DNA from: an uncultured Bacteroides sp.
Lineage (GTDB): Bacteria; Bacteroidota; Bacteroidia; Bacteroidales; Bacteroidaceae
Assembly (NCBI GenBank): GCA_949296855.1
Contig: CASFRN010000012.1
Span: forward strand, 1-35,136
Length of the DNA: 35,136 nucleotides
Reading direction: 5' to 3'
Position numbers and translations under genes: made by a program. Shown here piece by piece: positions 16,838-26,277 of the stretch (positions are counted from its first letter, which is position 1; each line of letters opens with the position of its first letter). Under the pieces are notes generated by a model. The model searched no databases. It was not told the origin of the DNA and was given only the letters and a program-made list of their open reading frames with translations.

Positions 16838-18208
16838 TCATTGTTCTTCGGCAAACATTGGATCCCATGCCGGAAGCCGGATAGGCTTCTGTTTTAAAAT
16901 GTTTAGCACGGATGCCGGTACATATTTTTTCTCAACTACCAGACGGAACATGTATTCATTGAACCATTCATCAGTCATGATGAGGTGGCCCTGATAACCC
17001 GCTTCGGCTCCCCAACTGTTTTCTACCATCCATTTCTTTGGTTTGCCGTTAGTGTCTAAGTCTACCGCCATCAGTGTCATGGCATGGCTTGAACCGCTGG
17101 CGAAGGTTTGTATGCGTTGCTTTTTGTCCATACCGAAAGTGGTTCCCATTAAGGAGGCGTAATCGTAGTTGTTCAAGTCGAGCGTGCCACGCTTGCTGTC
17201 AAGGAATTTACCCACATCGCAAGAGAAATACATCATCGTACTGTCTTTTATTGATTTGATAGCCATTGTTTTGATGTCTTCTATCGGTAGGTTGACATAC
17301 GTCCAGTTACGCCCGTCGTAAGTATGGCGGTCGTAGTCGATTTCGTAACATTTATAAAACTCCCGGCTCGGGTCGTTCATCAGCATCACATAATTGCCTG
17401 TCAGGTCATTACCTAAGAAGGTCTGGTAAAACGAAAGTGGCGTATATTCTTTGGTTTCGCCGTTCATCGTCCATGTAAAATGTTCTACCGGTTCACCAAA
17501 TGCTAATGCTAACATACGATAAATTGTACTTAACATTTCCGTTTTCCGCTTTTCCAATGCAGGCTCTTTGGCTCCCTCTGATGCGGCTTGACGTAATTGC
17601 AGTCCGAATTCTTTCAATTTCAGGCTCATCAGATTGGCTATTTGGCTGGTATTCTCGCTGCTATATGTTTCCGGCATAACTGAAGCGGGTACTATGCCAT
17701 ATTTCCCGATAATGTCTGAAATGCCGGTAAATTGTCCTCCGTCGCTGATGGGATGTTTGAAAAGCCATTCCACCATTTGGTCTTCCATCGGTTTTTCGCG
17801 TGTGTCGATAATCCCTTGCAGGAAGAGGTTCGCTTTTTCCAATTGGTCGTAAAAGAAACAATAGTTCTGTGAAAACTTCATTTCGTTTAGTCCGTATTTT
17901 GCCATCATTTGTGCACGGAGCACGTTCAACCCTGTAAAGAGCCAGCAACGTCCGGATTGTTGTTGGTCTGTAATGCCGTGCGAAATCACACGGTTGGAGA
18001 AGTGTGTGTCGAAGTCGGCAAGCCGTTCTTGATTTTTCGCTAATATTGCAATACTTGTACCCGCCATGGCATTGTATATTGCCTTGTCGGACGGTGTATG
18101 TTTATAACTGGCTTTTATTTCCTTTAATATCTCCGGGGTAATTCCTCCTTGTTGCGCTTGTGCGGTCAACGCCATTGCCATCAGGCATAATGTGATGCTT
18201 TTCTTCAT
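16838..18208 (-). CDS. pepC: Exported C1B cysteine aminopeptidase (bleomycin hydrolase-like)
   Basis: This is a papain-fold aminopeptidase of the C1B family, which trims N-terminal residues from peptides. The catalytic triad is visible: Cys in QQSGRCWLF, His in SGSSHAMTL and Asn in VENSWGA (residues 96, 383 and 405 counted from the upstream ATG at 18232). I chose the ATG at 18208 because it gives a clean signal peptide, MKKSITLCLMAMALTAQA, ending before QQGG. Starting at 18232 would add eight residues before it. The protein is thus probably periplasmic or exported, unlike the cytosolic PepC of Gram-positive bacteria. Length and motifs are complete, and a well-spaced promoter lies just upstream. 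Confidence 0.9.
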   Translation of the reverse strand: MKKSITLCLMAMALTAQAQQGGITPEILKEIKASYKHTPSDKAIYNAMAGTSIAILAKNQERLADFDTHFSNRVISHGITDQQQSGRCWLFTGLNVLRAQMMAKYGLNEMKFSQNYCFFYDQLEKANLFLQGIIDTREKPMEDQMVEWLFKHPISDGGQFTGISDIIGKYGIVPASVMPETYSSENTSQIANLMSLKLKEFGLQLRQAASEGAKEPALEKRKTEMLSTIYRMLALAFGEPVEHFTWTMNGETKEYTPLSFYQTFLGNDLTGNYVMLMNDPSREFYKCYEIDYDRHTYDGRNWTYVNLPIEDIKTMAIKSIKDSTMMYFSCDVGKFLDSKRGTLDLNNYDYASLMGTTFGMDKKQRIQTFASGSSHAMTLMAVDLDTNGKPKKWMVENSWGAEAGYQGHLIMTDEWFNEYMFRLVVEKKYVPASVLNILKQKPIRLPAWDPMFAEEQ

Positions 18209-18263
18209 TGTAGGTAGTGATTTATATTCCATTTTATGTCCATGCTATTCAAAAGTTCGCTTG

Positions 18264-18293
18264 CAAATATAGCGATTTATTTTGTTCTGGCAA
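18264..18293 (-). promoter_or_regulatory. Promoter of the C1B peptidase gene (TTG-N19-TATATTTG)
   Basis: On the minus strand TTG (18291-18293) is followed after 19 bases by TATATTTG (18264-18271), an exact -7 box with canonical spacing. The transcript would start near 18257, upstream of both candidate start codons. Confidence 0.6.
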
Positions 18294-18382
18294 TTGTTAT
18301 GCTCTTTTCCTTTTTTGTTTCTCTTTTAACTCCTGATTTGCATAATTAACGATTAGATGTGAATCATTCCGCTTTTTCTGTC

Positions 18383-18390
18383 TACTTTTG
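18383..18390 (+). promoter_or_regulatory. Candidate promoter (-7 box TACTTTTG) of the 18439 gene
   Basis: An exact TAnnTTTG box lies 48 bases before the ATG at 18439. The -33 position shows no TTTG. Confidence 0.4.
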
Positions 18391-18438
18391 CCGTTACTTT
18401 TTATGATTAGAATATAATTGTTTATTAAACTCTAGAAA

Positions 18439-19320
18439 ATGAGCTTGCTCCGTCAAATGTTTATATTGTCTGTCTTGTGTGGCACGCTGCCTATGTACGC
18501 TCAGCATGTTGAAAGGAAAGAAAAGGAAATTCGCTTAAACGAAGAAGCTGTACGGATGATTCAGTTTGACTTTAGTGGTACGAAGCCTCCTCGTGAAGAG
18601 ATGAAGGCCGCTACATTAGACAAGCCTTGGATGGAGTTTAAACACGATTTGCGTCAGCCTCGAAGTCTGATTGATACCACTCGGGTGAAAAAGCCTACGG
18701 GATATATACGGATGTTGCCTTACAGCATTTGGACACGTTTCGGTGAAGATCCTGTTTACGATGTGCTGGTATTGGGGCGTCCTAAAAAATGGGAGATACA
18801 TTGGACACTTAATCCGTATGCCCTTCCTGAGGAAGATTGTGGAAGTTCCCTCTCTCCGGGTGCCGGTTCGATGTACGAGCGGGCGGTGGGCCGTGTCGGG
18901 TCGGGAGCAGTTGTTGGCGGATTGGATTTTATTGGATTTGTGTACAGTAACCTTACTCCCCGCGGGCGGATGCTGAAGCATAACCGCAAGCATGCTAATG
19001 CTTGGAAAACGTATAAAGATTATCGGCCTACGCGGGAGGATAGTTTGAAATTTCCCACTTATTATCGTTTGCTTCCTGTTTATGCCACATCCGAAACCGA
19101 CACGGTGGTACGTCCGGTGGTGCCGGATACCCTTCTGCAAGCTCCGCAGGATACCGTTTCCCCGGCGGCTTCTGGCGGAGATAGCTTTTACGAGTTGATT
19201 CGCCAAGGGCAAGCGAGAGACTCTATCCGCCGTCAAGAATTTTTCCGTAAAGATAAGTCGCGCGGGAATGCTTACGATGTAGAGAAGCAAATCCGGAGAT
19301 TGCGGGAAGAGCAAAATTGA
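18439..19320 (+). CDS. Exported hypothetical protein (DUF4858-like)
   Basis: This is a 293-aa protein with an N-terminal signal peptide (LLRQMFILSVLCGTLPMYA before QHVE). The middle has conserved-looking aromatic motifs (GYIRMLPYSIWTRFGEDPVY, KWEIHWTLNPY) and the C-terminal quarter is polar, ending in a charged helix. From memory it resembles the Bacteroidales domain DUF4858, whose function is unknown. It is likely periplasmic or associated with the outer membrane. It converges with the NlpC/P60 gene, with the two stop codons 1 base apart and no terminator between them. Confidence 0.75.
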   Translation: MSLLRQMFILSVLCGTLPMYAQHVERKEKEIRLNEEAVRMIQFDFSGTKPPREEMKAATLDKPWMEFKHDLRQPRSLIDTTRVKKPTGYIRMLPYSIWTRFGEDPVYDVLVLGRPKKWEIHWTLNPYALPEEDCGSSLSPGAGSMYERAVGRVGSGAVVGGLDFIGFVYSNLTPRGRMLKHNRKHANAWKTYKDYRPTREDSLKFPTYYRLLPVYATSETDTVVRPVVPDTLLQAPQDTVSPAASGGDSFYELIRQGQARDSIRRQEFFRKDKSRGNAYDVEKQIRRLREEQN

Positions 19321-19321
19321 G

Positions 19322-19828
19322 TCATTTCACTCTTCCTCCCTGCATCCAGCAGCGTTTGTAATAAGGTTCGTCTAATTGGCTTACGATAACGCCTTGGCTG
19401 GTGCTGGCGTGGATGAAATGTCCTTCCTTCAGGTAAATGCCTACATGCGTGGCACGCCGCTTGTTGCGTCCGTTGTGAAAGAATACGAGGTCGCCTTCTT
19501 TCAGTTTGCCTTTGCGCACCTTGCGGCAATTCTCGGTGCGCTGGCGGTCGGAACTTCGCTCCAGATGTGTGTGGTAGACTGTACGGTAGATATTATTAGT
19601 GAGTCCGGAACAGTCTACACCTCGTTTTGAATTTCCTCCCGCGCGGTAAGGGACACCTATCCACTGTGCTGATTCGATGTAGAGCCGGTGGTTGTCTTTC
19701 AGGTCAATGTCCATGTTGAGGCGCAAGGCGGCTTGCGCCAGTTCACGGTAATCGTAATGTGGGGCGCGCGTGCCGCAGGAGGTGAGAAGGGCGAGGAGTG
19801 CCGCTAAAAGGAGTATTTGCTTTTTCAT
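19322..19828 (-). CDS. NlpC/P60 family lipoprotein (peptidoglycan endopeptidase)
   Basis: This is a 168-aa protein. A lipoprotein signal with lipobox LTSC places Cys18 as the lipidated residue, so the mature enzyme sits on a membrane facing the periplasm. The catalytic Cys73 is in RGVDCSGL, the catalytic His128 in RATHVGIYL, and a third polar position (H140) is in FIHASTS. This is a complete NlpC/P60 fold of minimal size with no extra binding domain. Such enzymes cut the D-Glu to diamino acid bond in peptidoglycan stem peptides. The substrate here is inferred from the family. Confidence 0.9.
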   Translation of the reverse strand: MKKQILLLAALLALLTSCGTRAPHYDYRELAQAALRLNMDIDLKDNHRLYIESAQWIGVPYRAGGNSKRGVDCSGLTNNIYRTVYHTHLERSSDRQRTENCRKVRKGKLKEGDLVFFHNGRNKRRATHVGIYLKEGHFIHASTSQGVIVSQLDEPYYKRCWMQGGRVK

Positions 19829-19840
19829 GGTGGGTGTATT

Positions 19841-19979
19841 TTTTCACCACAGATTACACAGTATTAAATAATTAATAATGAATAATTAATAGTTTGGTAG
19901 GCGGAAACGCTTGTCGTTATTCATTATTCACTCTTAATTATTAATTATCAAAATCTGTGTAATCTGTGGTGAGTGAAAA
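19841..19979. repeat. Palindromic element copy A (TCACCACAGATTACACAG ends)
   Basis: TCACCACAGATTACACAG at 19844-19861 is the exact reverse complement of 19955-19972, with further T/A pairing outside. The interior is A+T-rich and partly self-complementary. Copies B and C are at 20713-20816 and 25161-25283. Confidence 0.85.
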
Positions 19980-19983
19980 CTAA

Positions 19984-20697
19984 TCATTCTTCGGCTCTGA
20001 TTTCGAAATAGCTTTCCAGTTCGTGTTGGGCTTCTTCGTTAATCGGGGCGATGTCGCGGATGATGCGTCCGTGCTCCAAGAGGGCGATGCGGGTACTGAT
20101 TTCTATCGTGTGGGTCAGGTTATGGCTCGACACGAGGATGGTGGCACCCGTTTCTTGGTTGTAAGCTTGGAGCAGGTGGCGCAAGGCAGATTGCGAACTG
20201 GGGTCGAGGAAGTTGAACGGCTCGTCTAATATTAAGAGTTGGGGGCGGTTGAGCAGGGCGGCAAGGATGCCCGTCTTCTGCTTGTTGCCCGCCGAGAGGT
20301 TTCGGATGAGTTTCTTCTGCCCTAAGATTTCACCGTTCATAAAACGCTCGTAGGGTGCGAGGCGTTCGTCTACGGTCGCCTTGTCAAGCCCGCACATTTT
20401 TCCTACGAAGTAGAAATACTCTTCGGGGGTGAGGTAATCGATGAGGAAACTTTCGTCCATGTAAGCACCCGTGGTGTCTTTCCACGCTTCGCTTTGGCTT
20501 ACCTCGATATCGCCGATATGAACATTGCCTTCATCGGCTTTCAGGAGGTCGAGAATGAGGCGGAACAGGGTGGTCTTTCCCGCTCCGTTATTGCCCACCA
20601 AGCCGAGAATCTCGCCCGTGTGGACGGTGTAACTATCGATATCGAGTACGGTGCGTGTGCCGTATATTTTCTTCAGGTTTGTGATTGTTATTTCCAT
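19984..20697 (-). CDS. ABC transporter ATP-binding protein
   Basis: This is a 237-aa ABC ATPase. Walker A GNNGAGKTT is at residues 35-43, the signature LSAGNKQ at 134-140, and Walker B LLILDEP at 154-160, followed by the switch-region SSHNLTHT. The GNNGAGKTT style and the multi-membrane-spanning partner upstream (20825-22312) point to an exporter of the Nat/Ccm/ABC-2 type. The cargo is unknown. A palindromic repeat of about 100 bp lies between it and the permease gene, so co-transcription would have to read through it. Confidence 0.92.
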   Translation of the reverse strand: MEITITNLKKIYGTRTVLDIDSYTVHTGEILGLVGNNGAGKTTLFRLILDLLKADEGNVHIGDIEVSQSEAWKDTTGAYMDESFLIDYLTPEEYFYFVGKMCGLDKATVDERLAPYERFMNGEILGQKKLIRNLSAGNKQKTGILAALLNRPQLLILDEPFNFLDPSSQSALRHLLQAYNQETGATILVSSHNLTHTIEISTRIALLEHGRIIRDIAPINEEAQHELESYFEIRAEE

Positions 20698-20712
20698 GTT
20701 TTTTCTTTTTTG

Positions 20713-20816
20713 TTTTTCACCACAGATTACACAGATTTATTAAATTAAAAATTATCCGTGTGTCATCCTAACTTTTAATTTTTAATGGTTTTAATCTGTG
20801 TAATCTGTGGTGAAAC
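20713..20816. repeat. Palindromic element copy B
   Basis: The 21-base ends at 20717-20737 and 20793-20813 are exact reverse complements, bearing the same core as copy A plus ATT/AAT. It lies between the ABC ATPase and its permease. Confidence 0.85.
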
Positions 20817-20824
20817 AGGTTGTG

Positions 20825-22312
20825 CTATCTTGTATTCCGGAACCCTTCCATGTTGCGGTATCTCCGTGCCATGAAGCGGGTGTAGATGTTATTTATCCAG
20901 AGGCGGTGGGTGAGGAAGCCGGTTAAGCCTAAGACGCTCATTGCGATGTAGCTTCCTGTAGCTCCTAAGAGCAGTTCCAGCCCGCTATTAACGAGGAGCG
21001 GGACAGTGAGCGAGGCAACTACAATCACCGTTTGGTACACATTGTTGTTCTGGCGTTTCCCCATTAACCCCGTATTAAGCGGGGCGGTCTTGTCGTTGTA
21101 CACCGCCATTTGCATCATGCCGGGGAAAATGATTCCTGCCGTAAAAAAGAGATACGCTAAGTCCATAGACAAGGTTATCTCTCCGTTGCATACGGGTACT
21201 AAGCAAAAAATGAACGGAATAGCCAGCATACCGCATTGCACATAGTACTTGGCACGAAGCATATTGTAAACGCTTTCGCGACGCACCATCAGCCCGTCGA
21301 TATAATTGCCTTCTATCGCCATAATCTGGCTAAGCGTTGCCAGCCCGAATGCGCAATAGCAATAAAGGCAGATGAAACCGTTCATGCCGCTTTCTTCGTA
21401 CAAGCCGAAGGTTAGGGCAAGGGCAAACAATACGGTGATGACAATCAGACTCCAGAACTGGCTTCGGGGGCTTTTGTTGCGGAAAAGCATCTTTAATTCC
21501 AGGCGCATGTATTCGCCCACGTTCCCGTAGCGGTCAAGGAAGGCGTAATCGCTGATTTTCTTGATTTTGGTGTCTTCTACCCGCGAGAGTTCGTTATAAA
21601 TCAGGCGGAGCTGCACCTTGTAGTTGATGAAACCCATTAGCCCGATGCCCACCAATGCGCCAAGGAAGGCGAAGGGATTCCACAAGATAAAGCCTTCGCC
21701 CCAGTTCATGGTGAAAGTGCTGACCCAATGCGTGCCGGGAAGGAATTCCAGCAGGGCAAGCACTCCGTAGACGGGGAGGCACCAGCAGATGTAAATGAAC
21801 CTTTGGCGTTTCAATACGCGGATGAGCATGCTCCAGTAGGAGTTCATTACGGTGAGGAGCCACACGCCGAGCGCATATCCCACGATGCCTGCCAGCCCGT
21901 AGAAGCGGGTGACGCTTAGCAGGGCAAAGGGCACGAAGAAGAAGAGCCAAAAGAGGTTGAACGGGTTTATGGCTTCGCGTAGGAGAAGTGCTGCCATTAC
22001 CTTTCGTTTCGGTACGGGAAGCAAAAGGAAAGGCTTGACTTCCTGAATGGGAGTAGGGAACAAGAACCTTACCAAGAAATCGAGCGCAAGCACGATGAGC
22101 AATCCTTTGTTGAGGATGTGGTAAGGCTCCATGCCGGGGAAACCTTCGGAAAAAGCTGAGGGCAGCAATACCCCGAATAAAACGAGGTATGCTGCCCAAA
22201 ACGCGATTCCGATATATACCATGACTTTAGCGAAGCGGTTCTTCTCGAACATCGGACTTCGCTTTTCGTCAAGCTTCTGTAATTTTCGGATATCGAAGAA
22301 CAGGTGTGTCAT
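20825..22312 (-). CDS. ABC-type multi-spanning permease (DUF5687-like)
   Basis: This is a 495-aa membrane protein with roughly ten to twelve hydrophobic helices and a soluble stretch around residues 245-280 (SRVEDTKIKKISDYAFLDRY). I recall this pattern as the Bacteroidota DUF5687 family, found next to ABC ATPases. It presumably forms the membrane part of the exporter with the ATPase encoded just downstream. The substrate is unknown. It starts 15 bases after the M16 protease gene, suggesting an operon with it and possibly a shared export or processing role, which is inference. Confidence 0.8.
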   Translation of the reverse strand: MTHLFFDIRKLQKLDEKRSPMFEKNRFAKVMVYIGIAFWAAYLVLFGVLLPSAFSEGFPGMEPYHILNKGLLIVLALDFLVRFLFPTPIQEVKPFLLLPVPKRKVMAALLLREAINPFNLFWLFFFVPFALLSVTRFYGLAGIVGYALGVWLLTVMNSYWSMLIRVLKRQRFIYICWCLPVYGVLALLEFLPGTHWVSTFTMNWGEGFILWNPFAFLGALVGIGLMGFINYKVQLRLIYNELSRVEDTKIKKISDYAFLDRYGNVGEYMRLELKMLFRNKSPRSQFWSLIVITVLFALALTFGLYEESGMNGFICLYCYCAFGLATLSQIMAIEGNYIDGLMVRRESVYNMLRAKYYVQCGMLAIPFIFCLVPVCNGEITLSMDLAYLFFTAGIIFPGMMQMAVYNDKTAPLNTGLMGKRQNNNVYQTVIVVASLTVPLLVNSGLELLLGATGSYIAMSVLGLTGFLTHRLWINNIYTRFMARRYRNMEGFRNTR

Positions 22313-22327
22313 ATCTATTTTCAGACG

Positions 22328-25144
22328 TTAGTTAATATCACCCGAAGTCATGCTCACTTCGATGCGGTTCTTTTGAGAAACAAACGCTTTGGCGAATTGT
22401 TGGAGGTCGGCACCCGTAATTCCGTTCACCAAGTCGGTGTATCCGGTGCGTGAGTCTAAACCTTCCCACAAATATCCATGCAAAAGTCCCAACCAATATC
22501 CGTTTTCTTTTTGGTTGGCTTCATAGGTCTTGAGCATGTATTCCTTCACCTTGGCAAGTTCTTCCGCTTTCGGTCCGTTAGCAATGAAGTCTTCGATGCC
22601 CTTATCAATGAGCTTGCTCATTTCAGCACGTTTGGTTGGGTCGGTATCGAAATAGATTTGCAAGACACCTTCTACCTTCGGGTATTTGCTGATGCTGCCC
22701 TGTACGCTTACGCCGTATGAGGCTCCGGCTTCTTCGCGTACGGTCTCAGTATATTCCATGGTGAGGAGTTGCGAGAGCATGTTCATCATCAGCTTGTTCT
22801 TCAACGTATAATCACACGTTCCGCTTTCTACGATGAGTACGGTCGCCTTTTCGGTCTGAAGGTCTTTGTGGAAGACATTCTTCCATTCGCCTTTACGGAT
22901 GTCGAGGTTCACATCGCGGAAGTTTTCTTTGCGTTCTGTAGCGGGCAGGCTTCCCAAATAGGTTTCGATAAGCGGAGTAGCTTCCTGCGGGTTGATATTA
23001 CCTACGAAGATGAAGGTGAAATCGCTCGCATCGGCAAAACGGTTCTTATACATATCCATCACTTTCGCATAGTCTATCTGGTCTATCATCTCGGCTTTCA
23101 GACGCGTGACACGCGGATTATTTCCATATAACATCTGAGTCACCGTATCGCTTAATGCCGTATTCGGATTGGCTTCCTGATTGGCGAGAGCCGCTTTCAT
23201 ACGGGTCTTGAATGATTCGAACGCGGCTTGATCGGCACGTGGTGCGGTGAAAGTAAGGTAGGTGAGCTGGAGCAAAGTCTCCAAGTCTTTCGGTGCACAA
23301 CTTCCGTTTACGGCTTCGCTCAGGGTGCGTACCGAAGCAGATACCGAAGCCACTTTGCCTGCCAAGACTTTTTGTAGGTCGGTTGCACTGAAGTTGCCCA
23401 GTCCGCCCAACGATACGACATCATTGAGCACCTTGAATTGCAAGGCATCCTTATCATCGAACAACGAGTTTCCTCCTGCGCTGAACGCTTGCATCCGGAT
23501 TTCGTCTGCCTTGAAATTAGTGGGTCTCAACACCACACGCACTCCGTTGCTCAGGGTCAGTACAGTCGATTCGTATTGTCCTTTTTCGGTATTTACCACT
23601 TTCCCTCCGGCAGGTGTTTCTTTCATCAACGGTTCATCGGACACCTTATCTACATACGGCTCCAGTTTTTCGGCACTTACCTTTGCCAGTACTTGCTTGA
23701 TAGCGGCTTCGGTAGGGTATTTCATGTCGGGCTTATCCGGACAGAACAAGCATACCGCCATGTTGGTGTCGCTCACCAATTGCTTATAAAGGTCGTTCAC
23801 GCTTTCCAGCGGGATATTCGGCACCAGTTGGTTCATCATGGTGTATTCATATTCCACGCTTGGGATAGGTTCTCCATCGATGAAATTAGACACATATTGG
23901 CTTACGAACTGTTCGTTACGCATCTTGTTGCGCTCGTTGTATGCGTTTTCCAAATTGCTCAGGTAATCGGCTTTTGCACGTGCGAATTCGCTTGCGGTGA
24001 ATCCGAACTGATGTGCCCGTTCTATCTCGTGCATCAAGGCTTCCAGTCCTGTTTCGATGCCGTTCTCCTTACAGATAGCCACGCCCGTAAACGCTTTCTT
24101 TGTCTTAGCAAGTATGAAGTCCATATCTTGCACTCCGGCATTGATGAAAGGCGGGGTAGCGGTTTGCAGAAGTTCTCCTAAACGGGCGTTCAGCATGTGA
24201 GATATCGCATAATCCATAAACGAATATGCCAAATAGCCCACGGTATTCTTCATCTCGGCTGGGAAAGGCTCGTGCTTGTGGAATACCATTACTTGGGTGA
24301 TTTCCTGCTCTTTATCCTTATTAATTGAAACGATAGGCTCTTTGTTGTCCGGCACAGGGAAATAGGTGCGCTCGGCAGGGTTGGCAGGCATTTGGATAGG
24401 ACCGAACAAATTCTTTATCTTAGTCTCTATTTTGTCTACATCAATGTCGCCTACCACGATAATGCCTTGCAAGTCGGGACGGTACCATTTCTCGTAATAA
24501 TCGCGCAAGTCCTGATAAGGGAAATTATCCACCACCTCCATGGTTCCGATGGGTAAGCGATACGCATATTTGCTTCCCGAAAAGAGGGTGGGGAATGCCG
24601 TTTCGTACATACGCATCATTGCCCCCAAACGGGTACGCCATTCTTCGTGGATAACTCCGCGCTCTTTGTCTATCTCTTTTGGGTCAAGTGTAAGGTCATC
24701 TGCCCAATCGTGCAGGATGAGCAAGCACGAGTCAATGATACCGTCACGGATAACGGGTACATTACTAATGTTGTATACCGTTTCGTCTATTGAAGTATAG
24801 GCATTCAGGTTGGCTCCGAACTTCACACCGATAGATTCCAAATATTCGCGCAAGCTGGTACCGGGGAAATGCTTGGTTCCGTTGAAACACATGTGTTCCA
24901 AGAAGTGGGCAAGCCCGCGCTGGTTATCTTCTTCCAAGATAGAGCCGACTTTTTGTGCGATATAGAAATCGGCTTGGTTTTCGGGTAATTCATTGTGACG
25001 GATATAATAAGTCAATCCGTTCTCTAATTTGCCTATCCTCACATCCGGATCGGTAGGGATAGGGGGCATCTGCTGGGCAAATGCCACATTTGTGCTTCCA
25101 ATGAGAAACACGGCGATAAACGCTTTTCTAAAAAACTTTTTCAT
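22328..25144 (-). CDS. Exported M16 (pitrilysin-like) zinc metalloprotease
   Basis: This is a 938-aa protease with an N-terminal signal peptide (to about residue 23, AFA-QQM). The inverted zinc motif HFLEH is at residues 80-84 (H80, E83, H84), and the third ligand is probably E161 in KERGVIHEEW, 77 residues later, the normal spacing. The length fits an M16 enzyme with two or more homologous halves, of which only the first carries the zinc site. It probably degrades short peptides in the periplasm. It is the first gene of the group with the permease and ABC ATPase. Confidence 0.93.
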   Translation of the reverse strand: MKKFFRKAFIAVFLIGSTNVAFAQQMPPIPTDPDVRIGKLENGLTYYIRHNELPENQADFYIAQKVGSILEEDNQRGLAHFLEHMCFNGTKHFPGTSLREYLESIGVKFGANLNAYTSIDETVYNISNVPVIRDGIIDSCLLILHDWADDLTLDPKEIDKERGVIHEEWRTRLGAMMRMYETAFPTLFSGSKYAYRLPIGTMEVVDNFPYQDLRDYYEKWYRPDLQGIIVVGDIDVDKIETKIKNLFGPIQMPANPAERTYFPVPDNKEPIVSINKDKEQEITQVMVFHKHEPFPAEMKNTVGYLAYSFMDYAISHMLNARLGELLQTATPPFINAGVQDMDFILAKTKKAFTGVAICKENGIETGLEALMHEIERAHQFGFTASEFARAKADYLSNLENAYNERNKMRNEQFVSQYVSNFIDGEPIPSVEYEYTMMNQLVPNIPLESVNDLYKQLVSDTNMAVCLFCPDKPDMKYPTEAAIKQVLAKVSAEKLEPYVDKVSDEPLMKETPAGGKVVNTEKGQYESTVLTLSNGVRVVLRPTNFKADEIRMQAFSAGGNSLFDDKDALQFKVLNDVVSLGGLGNFSATDLQKVLAGKVASVSASVRTLSEAVNGSCAPKDLETLLQLTYLTFTAPRADQAAFESFKTRMKAALANQEANPNTALSDTVTQMLYGNNPRVTRLKAEMIDQIDYAKVMDMYKNRFADASDFTFIFVGNINPQEATPLIETYLGSLPATERKENFRDVNLDIRKGEWKNVFHKDLQTEKATVLIVESGTCDYTLKNKLMMNMLSQLLTMEYTETVREEAGASYGVSVQGSISKYPKVEGVLQIYFDTDPTKRAEMSKLIDKGIEDFIANGPKAEELAKVKEYMLKTYEANQKENGYWLGLLHGYLWEGLDSRTGYTDLVNGITGADLQQFAKAFVSQKNRIEVSMTSGDIN

Positions 25145-25160
25145 TGTATGAGTTTTTGAG

Positions 25161-25283
25161 TTTTACCACAGATTACACAGATTAAAATAATTAATAATTA
25201 AGATAAGTATTTTCGTTGTCATAGTTAGCTCTTCATTGTTCATTATTAATTAATTGTTGAAATCTGTGTAATCTGTGGTAAGC
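25161..25283. repeat. Palindromic element copy C
   Basis: The 21-base ends at 25163-25183 and 25261-25281 are exact reverse complements and share the CCACAGATTACACAGATT core of copies A and B. It lies between trxB and the M16 protease gene. Confidence 0.85.
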
Positions 25284-25289
25284 AATAAA

Positions 25290-26237
25290 TTATAGCATTC
25301 CGTTAGCCGAGAGATAGCGTTCGGCTTCGATGGCCGCTTTGCATCCGCTTCCGGCGGCGGTAATTGCCTGACGGTAATGCGGGTCGGCTACGTCTCCAGC
25401 CGCAAATACTCCAGGGATTCCGGTGCGGGGCGTTCCGGCTTCGGTCAAGATATAGCCCGTTTCATCGGTCTTTACCCACGGCTTGAATATATCCGAGTTC
25501 GGCTTGTGTCCGATAGCAAGGAAGAAACCGTCAATGGGCACATCGTAACGCTCTTCGTCAGGTTCGCCCATGCGTTTCACCACGTGCATTCCTTCTACGC
25601 CGTTTTCGCCATACAAGCCTACGGCATTGTGTTCGAAGAGCACTTGGATGTGAGGATGATTCAATACCCGTTCCTGCATGATTTTCGAAGCACGCAGATA
25701 AGGCTTACGCACAACAAGATAGACTTGTTTTGCCAGTCCGGCAAGGTAAATGGCTTCCTCGCAAGCCGTATCTCCTCCGCCTACTACGGCTACAGTTTTC
25801 TTCCGATAGAAGAATCCGTCGCAAGTGGCACAAGCGCTTACACCCATGCCTGCGTATTTCTTCTCATCCTCCAAGCCCAAGTATTTGGCAGTGGCACCGG
25901 TAGAGATAATCACTGTATCGGCGGTGATTTCCTTCCCCTCATCTGTTTCGAAAGTATAAGGAGCCTTACTCAAGTCGGCTTTGGTGATGATGCCCGGGCG
26001 GATATCGGCACCGAAGCGCTGGGCTTGTTTGCGCAAGTCATCCATTAAGACCGGTCCGGTCACTCCGTCAGGATAGCCCGGAAAATTTTCCACTTCAGTG
26101 GTAATGGTGAGTTGGCCGCCCGGCTGGATGCCTTCGTAAAGCACCGGAGCGATATTCGCGCGGCTGGTATAGATAGCTGCCGTATATCCGGCAGGGCCTG
26201 ACCCGATAATCAGGCATTTTACGTGTTCTGTTGCCAT
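25290..26237 (-). CDS. trxB: Thioredoxin reductase
   Basis: This is a 315-aa FAD/NADPH flavoprotein. The FAD motif GSGPAG is at residues 12-17, the redox-active CATC pair is C136/C139, the NADPH motif GGGDTA is at 153-158, and the C-terminal FAD segment GVFAAGDVAD is present. It reduces thioredoxin in the cytoplasm. Length is normal and all motifs are intact. It is transcribed alone from a box 33 bases upstream. Confidence 0.95.
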   Translation of the reverse strand: MATEHVKCLIIGSGPAGYTAAIYTSRANIAPVLYEGIQPGGQLTITTEVENFPGYPDGVTGPVLMDDLRKQAQRFGADIRPGIITKADLSKAPYTFETDEGKEITADTVIISTGATAKYLGLEDEKKYAGMGVSACATCDGFFYRKKTVAVVGGGDTACEEAIYLAGLAKQVYLVVRKPYLRASKIMQERVLNHPHIQVLFEHNAVGLYGENGVEGMHVVKRMGEPDEERYDVPIDGFFLAIGHKPNSDIFKPWVKTDETGYILTEAGTPRTGIPGVFAAGDVADPHYRQAITAAGSGCKAAIEAERYLSANGML

Positions 26238-26269
26238 ATTCTTTTCTGTTTTTAAATGTTTTTGCAGAA

Positions 26270-26277
26270 CAAAGGTA
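26270..26277 (-). promoter_or_regulatory. Candidate trxB promoter (-7 box TACCTTTG)
   Basis: An exact TAnnTTTG match lies 33 bases upstream of the trxB ATG. A TTTT stretch lies about 19 bases further upstream at the -33 position. Confidence 0.5.

Noticed and set aside
19841-25283. CRISPR array or tandem repeat for the CCACAGATTACACAG copies
   Set aside because: The copies are dispersed between genes and arranged as inverted pairs, not as regularly spaced direct repeats.
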